From DASVCS01 sp036381495 (GTDB lineage: Bacteria; Gemmatimonadota; Gemmatimonadetes; Longimicrobiales; RSA9): 30,881 nt of DNA. The notes below the pieces were generated by a model. It was not told where the DNA came from. It ran no database searches and was given only the letters and a program-made list of their open reading frames with translations. The position numbers and the translations under genes were made by a program. The number at the start of each line of letters is the position of its first letter. Position 1 is the stretch's first letter. The stretch covers positions 1 to 30,881 of the forward strand of contig DASVCS010000090.1 of the NCBI GenBank assembly GCA_036381495.1, in the 5' to 3' direction. Positions 1 through 7,765 of the stretch are shown piece after piece.

Positions 1-297
1 GAAGTCCTGGACCATCCGCACCAGCGAATCGTAGACCGCCACATCCCCGTGCGGGTGGTACTTGCCCAGAACCTCCCCCACCACCGTCGCGCTCTTCTTG
101 TACGCACGGTTCGGCACCAGCCCCAACTCGTGCATCGCATAGAGGATCCGCCGGTGCACCGGCTTGAGCCCATCGCGCACGTCCGGCAGCGCGCGCTGCA
201 CGATCACGCTCATCGAGTAGTCCAGAAACGACTGCCTCATCTCGTCCTCGATGAGGCGCGGAAGAACCTTCTCGTCTCGCTGCTCGGAGCTGGACAT
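1..297 (-). CDS. gyrA: DNA gyrase subunit A, N-terminal part (cut by window edge)
   Basis: This is the first 99 codons of the gyrase A subunit, which with GyrB introduces negative supercoils by breaking and resealing DNA. The translation starts MSSSEQRDEKVLPRLIEDEM and contains the family's N-terminal hallmarks: SFLDYSMSVIVQRALPDVRD, GLKPVHRRILYAM and KYHPHGDVAVYDSLVRMVQ. The quinolone-determining region begins in this last stretch. The catalytic tyrosine lies beyond the window edge. The ATG at 297 fits the usual GyrA N-terminus and has a modest AGGA about 8 nt upstream. The serine and acidic residue next to the YHPHGD motif appear as D and Y in HGDVAVYDSL, so the segment shown is GDVAVYD rather than the enterobacterial GDSAVYD. 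The gene is divergent from fxsA across a 245-nt gap in which no clear promoter was seen. Confidence 0.97.
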   Translation of the reverse strand, partial: MSSSEQRDEKVLPRLIEDEMRQSFLDYSMSVIVQRALPDVRDGLKPVHRRILYAMHELGLVPNRAYKKSATVVGEVLGKYHPHGDVAVYDSLVRMVQDF

Positions 298-542
298 CCG
301 TACGGTCCTGAATCGGGGGAATCATCACGGTCGCGCCCCCGCTCGGAGGGCACGGCGTACTACCCCGAAAGGGCGGAGTGGTGCCGTGATTCGCGCGGAA
401 ACGGATGAGGGAACGGCGAGGTGTGCGGACGGTGCCGACGGCGTCGGATCACCCCGCCCGGCCGGTGCCGTGGCGACCGCTCCGGCCACTCCGGGGTACA
501 GAGGACGGATCGCGGAGAATTGGAAAGGAGAGCCGGGCCCTC

Positions 543-941
543 ATGCTGAGCAAACTGCTGTTCATCTTCGTCGCCGTCCCCTTCCTCGAGCTCGCCATCC
601 TGGTGAAGCTCGGGACCGTGGTCGGCGTCTGGCCGACCCTCGCGCTCGTGCTCGGCACCGGCGCGCTCGGCGCCGTACTGGCACGCAGCCAGGGGACGCG
701 GGTGCTGCGCGAGATCCAGGCCGAGCTCGCGGCCGGACGCATGCCGGCGGGCCGGCTCCTGGACGGCGCGATGATCCTGGCGGGCGGCATCCTGTTGCTC
801 ACGCCCGGACTCCTGAGCGACCTGTCCGGGCTCGCGCTGCTCGTGCCGCTCACCCGGACATGGTTCAAACGGAAGCTGCGCAACCGCTTCGAGCGGATGC
901 TCCGCGCCGGCCAGGTGAGCGTCGTCACGGTCGTGCGGTGA
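543..941 (+). CDS. fxsA: FxsA family membrane protein
   Basis: This is a 132-residue inner-membrane protein of the FxsA family, whose E. coli member relieves exclusion of phage T7 by F plasmids. Its normal cellular role is unknown. The start MLSKLLFIFVAVPFLELAIL, the LKLGTVVGVWPTLALVLGTG segment and the GGILLLTPGLLSDLSGLALL segment match the family pattern. They give about three to four hydrophobic spans, followed by a basic C-terminal tail (WFKRKLRNRFERML). The ATG at 543 is preferred over longer in-frame starts because AAAGGAG lies 12 nt upstream and the hydrophobic domain begins at once. The gene stands alone, divergent from gyrA and convergent with the broken gene downstream. Length is typical for the family, although some members have a longer variable tail. 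Confidence 0.9.
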   Translation: MLSKLLFIFVAVPFLELAILVKLGTVVGVWPTLALVLGTGALGAVLARSQGTRVLREIQAELAAGRMPAGRLLDGAMILAGGILLLTPGLLSDLSGLALLVPLTRTWFKRKLRNRFERMLRAGQVSVVTVVR

Positions 942-970
942 CGGGGCGGAGCAGTGGATCATCGGACGCG

Positions 971-999
971 CGGCCGGGCCCGGCCCGATTCGCCGGCCG
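971..999. terminator. possible bidirectional GC-rich hairpin
   Basis: A 7-bp perfect stem (CGGCCGG at 971-977 pairing with CCGGCCG at 993-999) surrounds a 15-nt loop. It lies in the short gap between the convergent fxsA and the broken TonB-plug gene. There is no T-tract, and the region is so GC-rich that chance pairing is common, so the call is weak. Confidence 0.25.
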
Positions 1000-1029
1000 G
1001 AGCCGCGGCACGATGCATCCGGGGCCATA

Positions 1030-3085
1030 CTATCTCGAGACGCCTGTTCCGCGCCGTGTCCAGATCCCGATCACGCCGCAGGCGGCGTTTCTCCGGGCGT
1101 AAATACCGGGTGCCTGGCTTGCGCCGTGGTAGACCTCGATGCCCTCGACATCGGCGGGATCGACCAACTCGATCGCGTCTCTCGCCTCGCGCATCGGGTG
1201 ACGTGACAGCGCGGGGCGCGTGAGCGGCACGCCGTCCAGATAGACCATGGGTGGGCACCCCCAGCGGCGCACGTACAGGTACCCGGCACCCACTCGGACG
1301 CCGGCCTGGCCGAGCAGTTCGGTCAATGTACGCTGCGAGCGCCGCTCGATCTGTTCGCGCGTGATGAACGTGCCGACCCCCTCCTCCATGCGTTGGTAGA
1401 ACCCGGCCAGGACGCCGCGGCGATGGGTCGTCACCAGGATCGAATCCAGTGCGATCGCGTGTCCGCCCAGCCGAACCAAGACCTCGACCACATCATCATC
1501 ACTCATCGGCACGGTACCTCGCGCAGTGTCGTAGGCGATGTGCGAGACCTCGAGCGCGAACGAGCCGGGAGGCACGTCCGCAAACACGAAACGACCATCC
1601 CCGTCGGTCAGCCCCGTCCGTTCGAGCTCCGGGAGCCGCACCACCGCGCCGGCAATCGGCTGATCGGTGTCGGTCTCGATCACGCGGCCCACGATGCGTC
1701 CCCCCTGTTCCCTACCGGGCTCGAGCGGGATCTCACGGTCGATGCGATCGCTGCCGGTGAGAATGTCATCCATGCCCGGCACGCGGATCACCTCGACGGA
1801 TTCGGCACCCGCCGTGATCTCCACGTTCCGCAATTCGACCAGCGTGGCGCGGATCCAGCTTCGGATGGTACCAGGCGAGCCGATAGCGCCCCTCCGGGAC
1901 GTCGGTCAGCCGAAACACACCTTCCGCATCCGTCGTCGTCGCGTACGTCGTGCCGGACAGGTAAACGCGTGCGCCGGCGATCGGGATCCCCCGAGGTCAG
2001 ACGCCCGCGTAGCGCGCCCCGGGGCGCGGCGAACCGCCGGACCGTGCCCGGGCCGCGGGACTCGACAACCTCTCCGCTGCTCTCCCGGATCCGAATCGCC
2101 ACACGCGCGCCCGTCTCCGCGGCGATGACCGGGCGGGGCATCCGGATCGCCCAGCGGCGTACGATCCAGGCGCCGCTGTCCAGCTCCTCGAACTCCAATC
2201 GACCTCCCCAGGAAACGTCGCCGGGGAGACCTGCCCGGAGATCCACGTAACGGAACTCCAACCAGCGCAACGCGGCCGTTTCCGAATCGAGCCAGAGCAC
2301 GCCCTCCGTCTCGCTCAGTCCATCGCGGGCGGGGACCGGTTCGAAGGCGAGGCCGACGAGGCCGCTGTCGCCGGGGACGGCCCGGAAACAGTGCCCCGCA
2401 AGGAACGCATCCGAGAGGAGAACGTGGGCATCCGGGGCGTAGTAGAACGTCGTGTCGGCTTCAGCCCGGACAAAGCCCCGCCGCATCAGCTCTTCGGCCG
2501 GTGGGCTGCGGAACGGGTAGTTCCCCGAGACTCGCAGCGGCCGTACGTTCTCGGACAGCACGACACCGGTCTCCGGATCGATCTCGCGCTGGGACAACCG
2601 CAAGAGGAAGAACACGAACGGCGCGTCTTCGGTGAGAGACACCGCCGTCAACGCCTTCCTCGCCTCCGTCCAGAGCCGGTACACGTCCGCCGAGGCGTCA
2701 GCGAGCGTGGCGCAGCGCTGCTCGACCCGAACGGTGATCCCCTCGAGCGAGAGCGGTTGGATCGACACCGTCAACGTCTGCTCGATCGTTTGGCCGGCCG
2801 CGAGGTCGAAGAAGGGAAAGTACGTACTCTCGTAGCCGATCATCTCGACGAGGAGCCGGTATCGTCCCGGCTCCCCGGCCCGAAGCATGAATCGGCCGTC
2901 CGCTCCCGCCAGGGGGCGTTCGCCCGGCGGGCCCCGCTCTCGTCGAGCAGCACGACGAGGCCACCCACCAGCGGTTCGTGCGAACCCGCCGTCCGGACCG
3001 TGCCACGGATGACCTGCGCGCTGGCAGGCGCCGCGACGAGGAAGACCCCCAGCATGATGCCACAAGCACTGAAGCGCGAAGTCAT
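1030..3085 (-). pseudogene. Secreted carboxypeptidase-regulatory / TonB-plug protein, disrupted by three frameshifts
   Basis: Pieces in different minus-strand frames join into one protein of about 685 residues. It begins at ATG 3085 behind a perfect AGGAGG (3092-3097, 6-nt spacing) with a signal peptide ending APASAQ. A carboxypeptidase-regulatory-like domain follows (VIRGTVRTAGSHEPLVGGLV, then ADGRFMLRAGEPGRYRLLVE), then a central domain of unknown fold, a second regulatory domain (IAGARVYLSGTTYATTTDAE) and a third (GRVIETDTDQPIAGAVVRLP). It ends in a TonB-receptor plug-like segment (CPPMVYLDGVPL). The frame changes at the G5 run 2912-2916 (one base short), at the C5 run 1988-1992 (one base extra) and near 1851-1856 (two bases short or one extra). 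No beta-barrel follows the plug, so even a repaired protein would be a plug-only member of the family. Either the gene is decaying or the assembly has errors. The other long genes in the window are intact, which favours real decay. Confidence 0.8.
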
Positions 3086-3533
3086 CAGATCCCTCCTCGA
3101 GCACCGATGTGCGTCAGCGGCTCACTATGCCCGCCCTGGATATGCGCCCACCCATCGCGAGCTGAAGCGGTCGTCGCGTCACTCCGGAGTCGCAGCCGCC
3201 GGCGAACCGAGCGCGGCGAGCGGCCGCGCGGCTCCGAACCCGCGGGCGCGCCGCTCTAGAGTCGGCCAATCGCGCTGTCGAGAATCATCTCCGACGGTAT
3301 CGAGCAGGTCACCGCCGTACAGCGACTCCGGCCGATCATCGGCGAGCGACAGATGGTAGATGCGATGGGGGGCAGCCAACGAGAGTATCAAAGAACTGGT
3401 CGATTCAATCCATGTCGGGCCACCCCCACAAGAACGCCATCACTCGGCCTCCCGGTTGCCGGGACAGGCAACCGACCGTGCACCCATGCCCGTTGCGCAT
3501 CGAACAGATGCAGAGCCACCGCCCGGGCACCCC
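3086..3533. other. 448-nt gap between the LuxR-type gene and the broken plug gene
   Basis: This gap holds the strong ribosome binding site of the downstream gene (3092-3097). It has a locally AT-richer patch around 3380-3415 that could include the promoter of the minus-strand gene, but no convincing -35/-10 pair was found. A minus-strand open frame at 3179-3391 (70 codons from TTG, ending in a Pro/Ala-rich tail) resembles no family I recognise and has no ribosome binding site. It may be a remnant or chance. Confidence 0.5.
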
Positions 3534-4577
3534 TCACTCGTCCCGCAACAGACGCGCCGCGACCTCCGCACGCGAGTGGACCCCCAGCTTCAGCAGGACC
3601 GTCTCCGTGTGATGCCGGGCCGTGTGCGGACTGATCCACAGCGCCGAGGCGATCGCGGCGTTGGACTTGCCCCGCGCCAGTAGCCGCGCCACCGCCACCT
3701 GCCGCGGCGTCAGGCCGTACCTCTCCTGGAGCACTGCATCGGAAGGAAGATCGCGGGCCTGCCGCTCGACCAGCACCAGGATGCACGGCGCCGCCGACCC
3801 ACCGGCCTCGAGGTAGCTCCCGCACACCCGGTACTCGCCCCGCGCCGTCCAGACATCGCGGACCACGGGACCATCCGGCAACCGCTGGACCTCGTGCGAC
3901 CGCTGGCGCGCCAACTCGCTCAACGTGTCGGCCACCCGCTCCGCCTCCCGCCGCAACCGCTCCCGCTGCGGGTCCAGCTCCAGCATCCGCCGCAGCTCGC
4001 GGTTCGCGTGCAACGGCCGCCCCCCCACATCGAACAGGAGGACCCCGACGACCAGCGCATCCAGCACCGGCAGGATCCCCGTCCCCAAACCCACCGGCCG
4101 CCGCCACGCCTCCAGCCCCGCACGGAACGCCGGTACCAGCACCCGCAGCAACTCGTGCGCACGCCGGCCGAAACGCCGTCCCGAACGACGCTCGTGATAG
4201 AAGGACACACCGGCCAGCCCACTCTCGTCCTCGACCGTCAGACCCACCGCGTCGTAGAGCCGATGCGGGACGACGAACTCGTTGTAATACGCGCTCCGCC
4301 GCAACTCCTCCCGGCTCCACAACAGCCGCCGGCTCCACACCTGCACGCCCAGCTCCCTCCGCCGCACCCGCAACCCCACATCCAGCGCCCAGTAGTGCCG
4401 CTCGTACGCCCGCAGCGCCGACGGATCCACCGCCTCCCCACACAACATGGGCCCTCCCCGCCCCGGCAGCATGAACGAGGCCGCATCCGCCCCCAGCAGC
4501 CCGCACAGCTCCCGGTTCACCCGGCTCTGCCACCGCGCCACATCCTCATGCAGCAACGGCGAGAGCAGCGTCCGCAT
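3534..4577 (-). CDS. LuxR-type HTH transcriptional regulator with sensory N-terminus
   Basis: This is a 347-residue regulator. The last 61 residues (about 287-347) form a LuxR/FixJ winged-helix-like DNA-binding domain: YGLTPRQVAVARLLARGKSN, then AAIASALWISPHTARHHTET and a VLLKLGVHSRAEVAARL tail. The N-terminal part has GAF/PAS-like character (GVSFYHERRSGRRFGRRAHE; VVGVLLFDVGGRPLHANREL), but no ligand can be named. There is no receiver Asp pattern, so it is probably not a phosphorelay response regulator. The ATG at 4577 has GAGGT 5 nt upstream. The open frame continues 112 codons further upstream, but that stretch is not protein-like and runs over the inverted repeat at 4759-4796. The gene diverges from the secreted protein at 4996, which is a likely target along with itself (inference). 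Confidence 0.85.
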   Translation of the reverse strand: MRTLLSPLLHEDVARWQSRVNRELCGLLGADAASFMLPGRGGPMLCGEAVDPSALRAYERHYWALDVGLRVRRRELGVQVWSRRLLWSREELRRSAYYNEFVVPHRLYDAVGLTVEDESGLAGVSFYHERRSGRRFGRRAHELLRVLVPAFRAGLEAWRRPVGLGTGILPVLDALVVGVLLFDVGGRPLHANRELRRMLELDPQRERLRREAERVADTLSELARQRSHEVQRLPDGPVVRDVWTARGEYRVCGSYLEAGGSAAPCILVLVERQARDLPSDAVLQERYGLTPRQVAVARLLARGKSNAAIASALWISPHTARHHTETVLLKLGVHSRAEVAARLLRDE

Positions 4578-4995
4578 CGCCGACCTCAGCCGGGCCAGAT
4601 CGCTCCTGGATTCTCGACCGATACCGGCCTCCCATCCACGGGTCCCGCACTCCGGACGGCTCCAGCGCCGGGGCGCCCCATGTATGTGACATCCCGCCCC
4701 GCGCACGCAAGCTTTTCGTCGTGCACCACGGACCCACCGCGACCACACTCCGTCGATTTGGGACAAATTACCCATGTACACCTGGCATTTGTCCCATATT
4801 GTTATTCTCGTGCGGCGATGCCGTGCATGAGCGTGTGCTGGCCCGAGCGGGGGACATGGGGCTCGGACGGACCGGCCGCCGATCGCGACGGCACGCCGAC
4901 ACGCGGTGGACACGGCACTTCGACGATGACCTCCCCGGAGTGGCTCGGCTCGAGCGAGTCGGCCGATACCCCCAACACCCTACCAAGGAGGGATC
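4578..4995. other. 418-nt divergent intergenic region
   Basis: This separates the LuxR-type gene (minus) from the secreted-protein gene (plus). The segment about 4745-4815 is clearly AT-richer than its surroundings and contains the inverted repeat annotated separately. Together with the opposite gene orientations, this marks it as the shared promoter region. About 200 nt of leader lie between the repeat and the start at 4996, and about 180 nt on the regulator side. No other gene is evident. Confidence 0.6.
4759..4796. promoter_or_regulatory. Inverted repeat, candidate operator of the divergent pair
   Basis: TGGGACAAAT at 4759-4768 is repeated exactly as its reverse complement ATTTGTCCCA at 4787-4796. 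The 10-bp arms are separated by 18 nt, so equivalent points in the two arms lie 28 bp apart. A perfect 10-bp dyad in an AT-rich island of an otherwise very GC-rich sequence, between a LuxR-type regulator and a divergent gene, is the classic setting for an operator. Binding by the neighbouring regulator is inferred. Confidence 0.55.
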
Positions 4996-5949
4996 ATGCG
5001 TGCAGTCGCAGAGAAGAGGCGTGCCGGAAGGCACCGGATGGGCGTGGGGATGCCGTTGGCGTTCCTGGGGTTGGCGATGTTGCTCGTGGGATCGGCGTGT
5101 GAGCGTGGTCCGGCGAGTCCGACCGAGGGGCCGACGGCGCGGTACGATCGTGGGCCGGGGAAGGGCGGCACGCAGCCGCCGTTCGACTTCGACGATGATT
5201 TCTATCTGGCGAACGGGGTGGATCCGTCGAAGATCCTGATCCGTGTGGGCACGCCGGCGCGGCCCTCGTCGGTGTGGACGATCGACGATTCGAATGAGGA
5301 CCCGGCGCGCAACGACGTGCGGATCCTGGAGACGAACGGCGGCTTCGACAATTCGGGGCATCACGTCTTCTTCACGATCAACGGGGTTCTGTTGCCGGAC
5401 GCGTTCACGGATGATGAGGCCGGTGAGGAGGCGCGGGAGGTCGCGAACGAGTTCCGGGTGTTCATCTTCCCGAGGAAGCAGGCGGACGGCACGTTCAACC
5501 TGACGGTGGCGCCGCAGGATCGTCGGCAGGACAATCTCTTCGACACGCGGGGCGGATACTTTTCGAACGACCCGCTCCAGCTCTGGGTGATCGAGTTCGT
5601 GATGTGGACGGACGCGGCGTTCAACACGCCGGAGGGTCGGGCCGCGCTGGCGGATCTGGCGGAGGAGAACGGCCTCTCGGCCGATGGCACGCCGGTCGTC
5701 ACGGACGTCGGCGACATCGAGGATCTGGTCGACGACGGCTTCGTCGAGCTCATCGAGCGGGCGAAGGACGGGAGCGAGGGGTTCCCGTGGGTGATCTGCA
5801 ACATCATCCCGGATCCGCGGGACGGCGCGATCGCGGAAGATGCGTTCCTGGTGCTGGTTCCGAACGCGGATGGCACGGATGTCACGCCGTCGCTGCGCGA
5901 TGACTTCGAGTGCCTCCAGGAGGACGGCGACTTCTGCGAGGACGACTGA
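4996..5949 (+). CDS. Secreted or lipoprotein of unknown function
   Basis: This is a 317-residue exported protein whose family I do not recognise. The ATG at 4996 follows AAGGAGG with a 4-nt gap. A basic N-terminus (KRRAGRHR) leads into a hydrophobic stretch ending LLVGSAC, so Cys35 could be lipidated, although the residue three before it is Gly rather than the usual Leu. The mature part is acidic and rich in Asp/Glu. It has phrases such as NGGFDNSGHHVFFTINGVLL, ANEFRVFIFPRKQADGTFNL and EGFPWVICNIIPDP, and an Asp/Glu-rich tail with a Cys pair (ECLQEDGDFCEDD). No catalytic motif or repeat is visible. It is transcribed alone, divergent from a LuxR-type regulator that probably controls it, and is followed directly by a strong hairpin terminator. 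Confidence 0.85.
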   Translation: MRAVAEKRRAGRHRMGVGMPLAFLGLAMLLVGSACERGPASPTEGPTARYDRGPGKGGTQPPFDFDDDFYLANGVDPSKILIRVGTPARPSSVWTIDDSNEDPARNDVRILETNGGFDNSGHHVFFTINGVLLPDAFTDDEAGEEAREVANEFRVFIFPRKQADGTFNLTVAPQDRRQDNLFDTRGGYFSNDPLQLWVIEFVMWTDAAFNTPEGRAALADLAEENGLSADGTPVVTDVGDIEDLVDDGFVELIERAKDGSEGFPWVICNIIPDPRDGAIAEDAFLVLVPNADGTDVTPSLRDDFECLQEDGDFCEDD

Positions 5950-5962
5950 TCCTTCTCGCGCG

Positions 5963-5990
5963 GGGCCGGACGGGGTCTCCCGTCCGGCCC
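5963..5990. terminator. Strong bidirectional hairpin terminator
   Basis: A perfect 12-bp stem (GGGCCGGACGGG at 5963-5974 and CCCGTCCGGCCC at 5979-5990) with a 4-nt GTCT loop is followed on the plus strand by TTT. It lies between two convergent genes that end at 5949 and 5995 and can serve both. Confidence 0.85.
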
Positions 5991-5994
5991 TTTC

Positions 5995-6951
5995 CTACCG
6001 TTCCAACCCTTCCAGCACCGCCCAGGCGAGCAGTGGGATCATGATCTCGTGGTGGCCCGTGATCTGGTAGCCCCGGCCGCCGCCGGTGCGGGTCGGCCGT
6101 TCGACGACGTTCACGCGGGGCCGGTAATGCCGGAGCATGTCGAAGTCGGCGGCGACGAAGGCGCGCGGGCGGCCAGCATTCACGTTGCGGCAGACGGTCA
6201 GCGCCTTGAGGAAGACCTCCGGCATGACGACGGCGGAGCCGAGGTTGAGGACGACGCCGCCTTCGAGCCGTTCCAGGTGAGCGGCGAGGCGGCGGAAGTC
6301 GGTGTGGCTGGTGCGTCCGATGGCGGCGCCGTCGGCGGCGGGGTGCTGGTGGATGATGTCGGCGCCGAGTGCGACGTGGACGGTGAAGCCGATCCCGGCG
6401 CGGCGGGCGGCGAGGAGGAGCGAGTGCTCGGGGTGCGCGAGGTCGTCGCGGCTTTCGAGGTCGCGACCGAGTGCTTCGCCGAGCCCGCGGTCGTGCCGTG
6501 CCCCCTCGGTGATCGCCTCGTTCATCCCGCGGCCGGTCTCTTCGGCCATGCCGAACGTTCCGTCGGCCAGCCCCGCCTCGACATCCTCGCTCGTTCCGCC
6601 CCACCGCGCCATCTCGTAGTCGTGGATCACGGCCGAGCCGTTCGACGCCAGGTGCGTGATGACGCCGCGTTCGACCAGCTCGATCAGGACGGGCCCGAGC
6701 CCCGTCTTGACGACGTGTCCACCGAGCATGCAGACCACGGCGCGGCGGTTGCGGGCCGCGGCGACCACGGCATCGACCACGGCGCGGAAGCTGCGGGCTT
6801 CGAGGATGTCCGGGAGCGAGTCGAAGAAAGCGCGGAAGCTGCGGTCGCCGGCCGGCGGGCGGGCGAACGCCTCGGCCCGCACTTTGTTGGGCCGGCCCGC
6901 CACCGGGATGGTGCGGATGCGCGAGAGGTCCAGCGCGTCGGGCTCGCTCAC
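5995..6951 (-). CDS. Deoxyhypusine-synthase-like family protein
   Basis: This is a 318-residue cytosolic protein of the bacterial deoxyhypusine-synthase-like family. Key stretches are AVVCMLGGHVVKTGLGPVLI, ERGVITHLASNGSAVIHDYE and FTVHVALGADIIHQHPAAD, which resemble the NAD-binding core of deoxyhypusine synthase. True synthases transfer an aminobutyl group from spermidine to a lysine of eIF5A. I do not see the lysine-containing active-site motif near the C-terminus, which here reads RGYQITGHHEIMIPLLAW, so the substrate is unknown and may not be a protein. The start is GTG at 6951, and its GTGA overlaps the TGA of the upstream DUF3108 gene, so translation is probably coupled. It is the last gene of the envelope run and ends at the shared terminator. 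Its company among envelope genes is unexplained. Confidence 0.8.
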   Translation of the reverse strand: MSEPDALDLSRIRTIPVAGRPNKVRAEAFARPPAGDRSFRAFFDSLPDILEARSFRAVVDAVVAAARNRRAVVCMLGGHVVKTGLGPVLIELVERGVITHLASNGSAVIHDYEMARWGGTSEDVEAGLADGTFGMAEETGRGMNEAITEGARHDRGLGEALGRDLESRDDLAHPEHSLLLAARRAGIGFTVHVALGADIIHQHPAADGAAIGRTSHTDFRRLAAHLERLEGGVVLNLGSAVVMPEVFLKALTVCRNVNAGRPRAFVAADFDMLRHYRPRVNVVERPTRTGGGRGYQITGHHEIMIPLLAWAVLEGLER

Positions 6952-7763
6952 GTGCCCAGGTTGGCGGCGGTCAGCGGCACGCCCGGCGTGTAGGACTTGA
7001 GATAGAGGTTGAGGTGCCCGAGGACCGGGACCTTCGACCGCATCTGGATGAGCAGCCGCTGCGCATCATCGGTGAAGTAGACCTCCGCCTCGCCGCCCTC
7101 GCCGAAGAGCCCGTCCGTCTGGATGATCGGCTGCACCACGATCGTCTCGAACGTCCCGACCGGCACGGTCACCGTCTCCTTGCGCAAGACCTTGATGACG
7201 ACCGGGTTGCCGTCCTTCTTGTAGTACCGGTTCAGCGTGTAGGTCTCGCCGACTTCGAGCGGCAGCGTGCGCACGTAGTAGAGGAACGAGACGTCGTCCA
7301 GCGGCATGTCCGTGGCCAGCTCGCCGGAACCGTCGCGGTCCAGACGGATCCAGCGTCCCTCCTCCGGGATGAACTCGATGATCCTGTGGCGCTCGTAGTT
7401 GACCTCTTTCTGGTCCTGCTTGAACCGCCGCGCGATCAGGTTCGAAACGCCGAGCCACGATTCCATGCGGTCGTCGACCTTCGCGAAGAGGATGCCGCCT
7501 TCGAGATCGAAGCGCAGGTGGTAGCTCGGCCAGCCGCGGATCGTGTCGATCCCCATCACCTCCATGGAGCCTTCGCCGACCTCGCCGAAGACACCCACCG
7601 TGACCTCGTACTCGAGACGTTCACCCGGACCGAACGGGACCGGCGCGATCTTCGGCGCCGCGGCCATGCGCGTCTGCGCAGCAGCGCCCCCGGCCACCGC
7701 CGCGAGCACCGCGAACCCGATCGGAAGGATCCAGTACGCTCTCCTCGAATTCCACTCGAACAT
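6948..7763 (-). CDS. DUF3108 domain periplasmic protein
   Basis: This is a 271-residue exported protein with a signal peptide (WILPIGFAVLAAVAGGAAAQ) and a single DUF3108 domain covering most of the mature part. Typical phrases are FGPGERLEYEVTVGVFGEVG, SYHLRFDLEGGILFAKVDDR, DPLDDVSFLYYVRTLPLE-like spacing (here MPLDDVSFLYYVRTLPLEVG) and VPVGTFETIVVQPIIQTDGL. The family forms a beta-rich fold in the periplasm and is often found near lipid or polysaccharide genes. Its biochemical role is not established. A TTG at 7769 overlaps the upstream stop, but the ATG at 7763 is chosen because AAGG lies 6 nt before it. It follows the GT2 stop by 2 nt and overlaps the next gene by 4 nt, so it is part of a tight operon. 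Confidence 0.85.
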   Translation of the reverse strand: MFEWNSRRAYWILPIGFAVLAAVAGGAAAQTRMAAAPKIAPVPFGPGERLEYEVTVGVFGEVGEGSMEVMGIDTIRGWPSYHLRFDLEGGILFAKVDDRMESWLGVSNLIARRFKQDQKEVNYERHRIIEFIPEEGRWIRLDRDGSGELATDMPLDDVSFLYYVRTLPLEVGETYTLNRYYKKDGNPVVIKVLRKETVTVPVGTFETIVVQPIIQTDGLFGEGGEAEVYFTDDAQRLLIQMRSKVPVLGHLNLYLKSYTPGVPLTAANLGT

Positions 7764-7765
7764 CT

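Noticed and set aside
972..985. 14-bp palindrome GGCCGGGCCCGGCC as an operator
   Set aside because: All G/C palindromes of this size are expected by chance here, and no promoter feature is nearby.
3179..3391. 70-codon minus-strand frame as a small gene
   Set aside because: It has a TTG start, no Shine-Dalgarno sequence, and a Pro/Ala/Gly tail without family resemblance. It is kept only as a note in the intergenic entry.
3388..4533. 381-codon minus-strand frame within the LuxR-type gene
   Set aside because: It is an alternative frame made almost wholly of Gly, Ala, Arg and Val. The other frame has a clear LuxR HTH domain.
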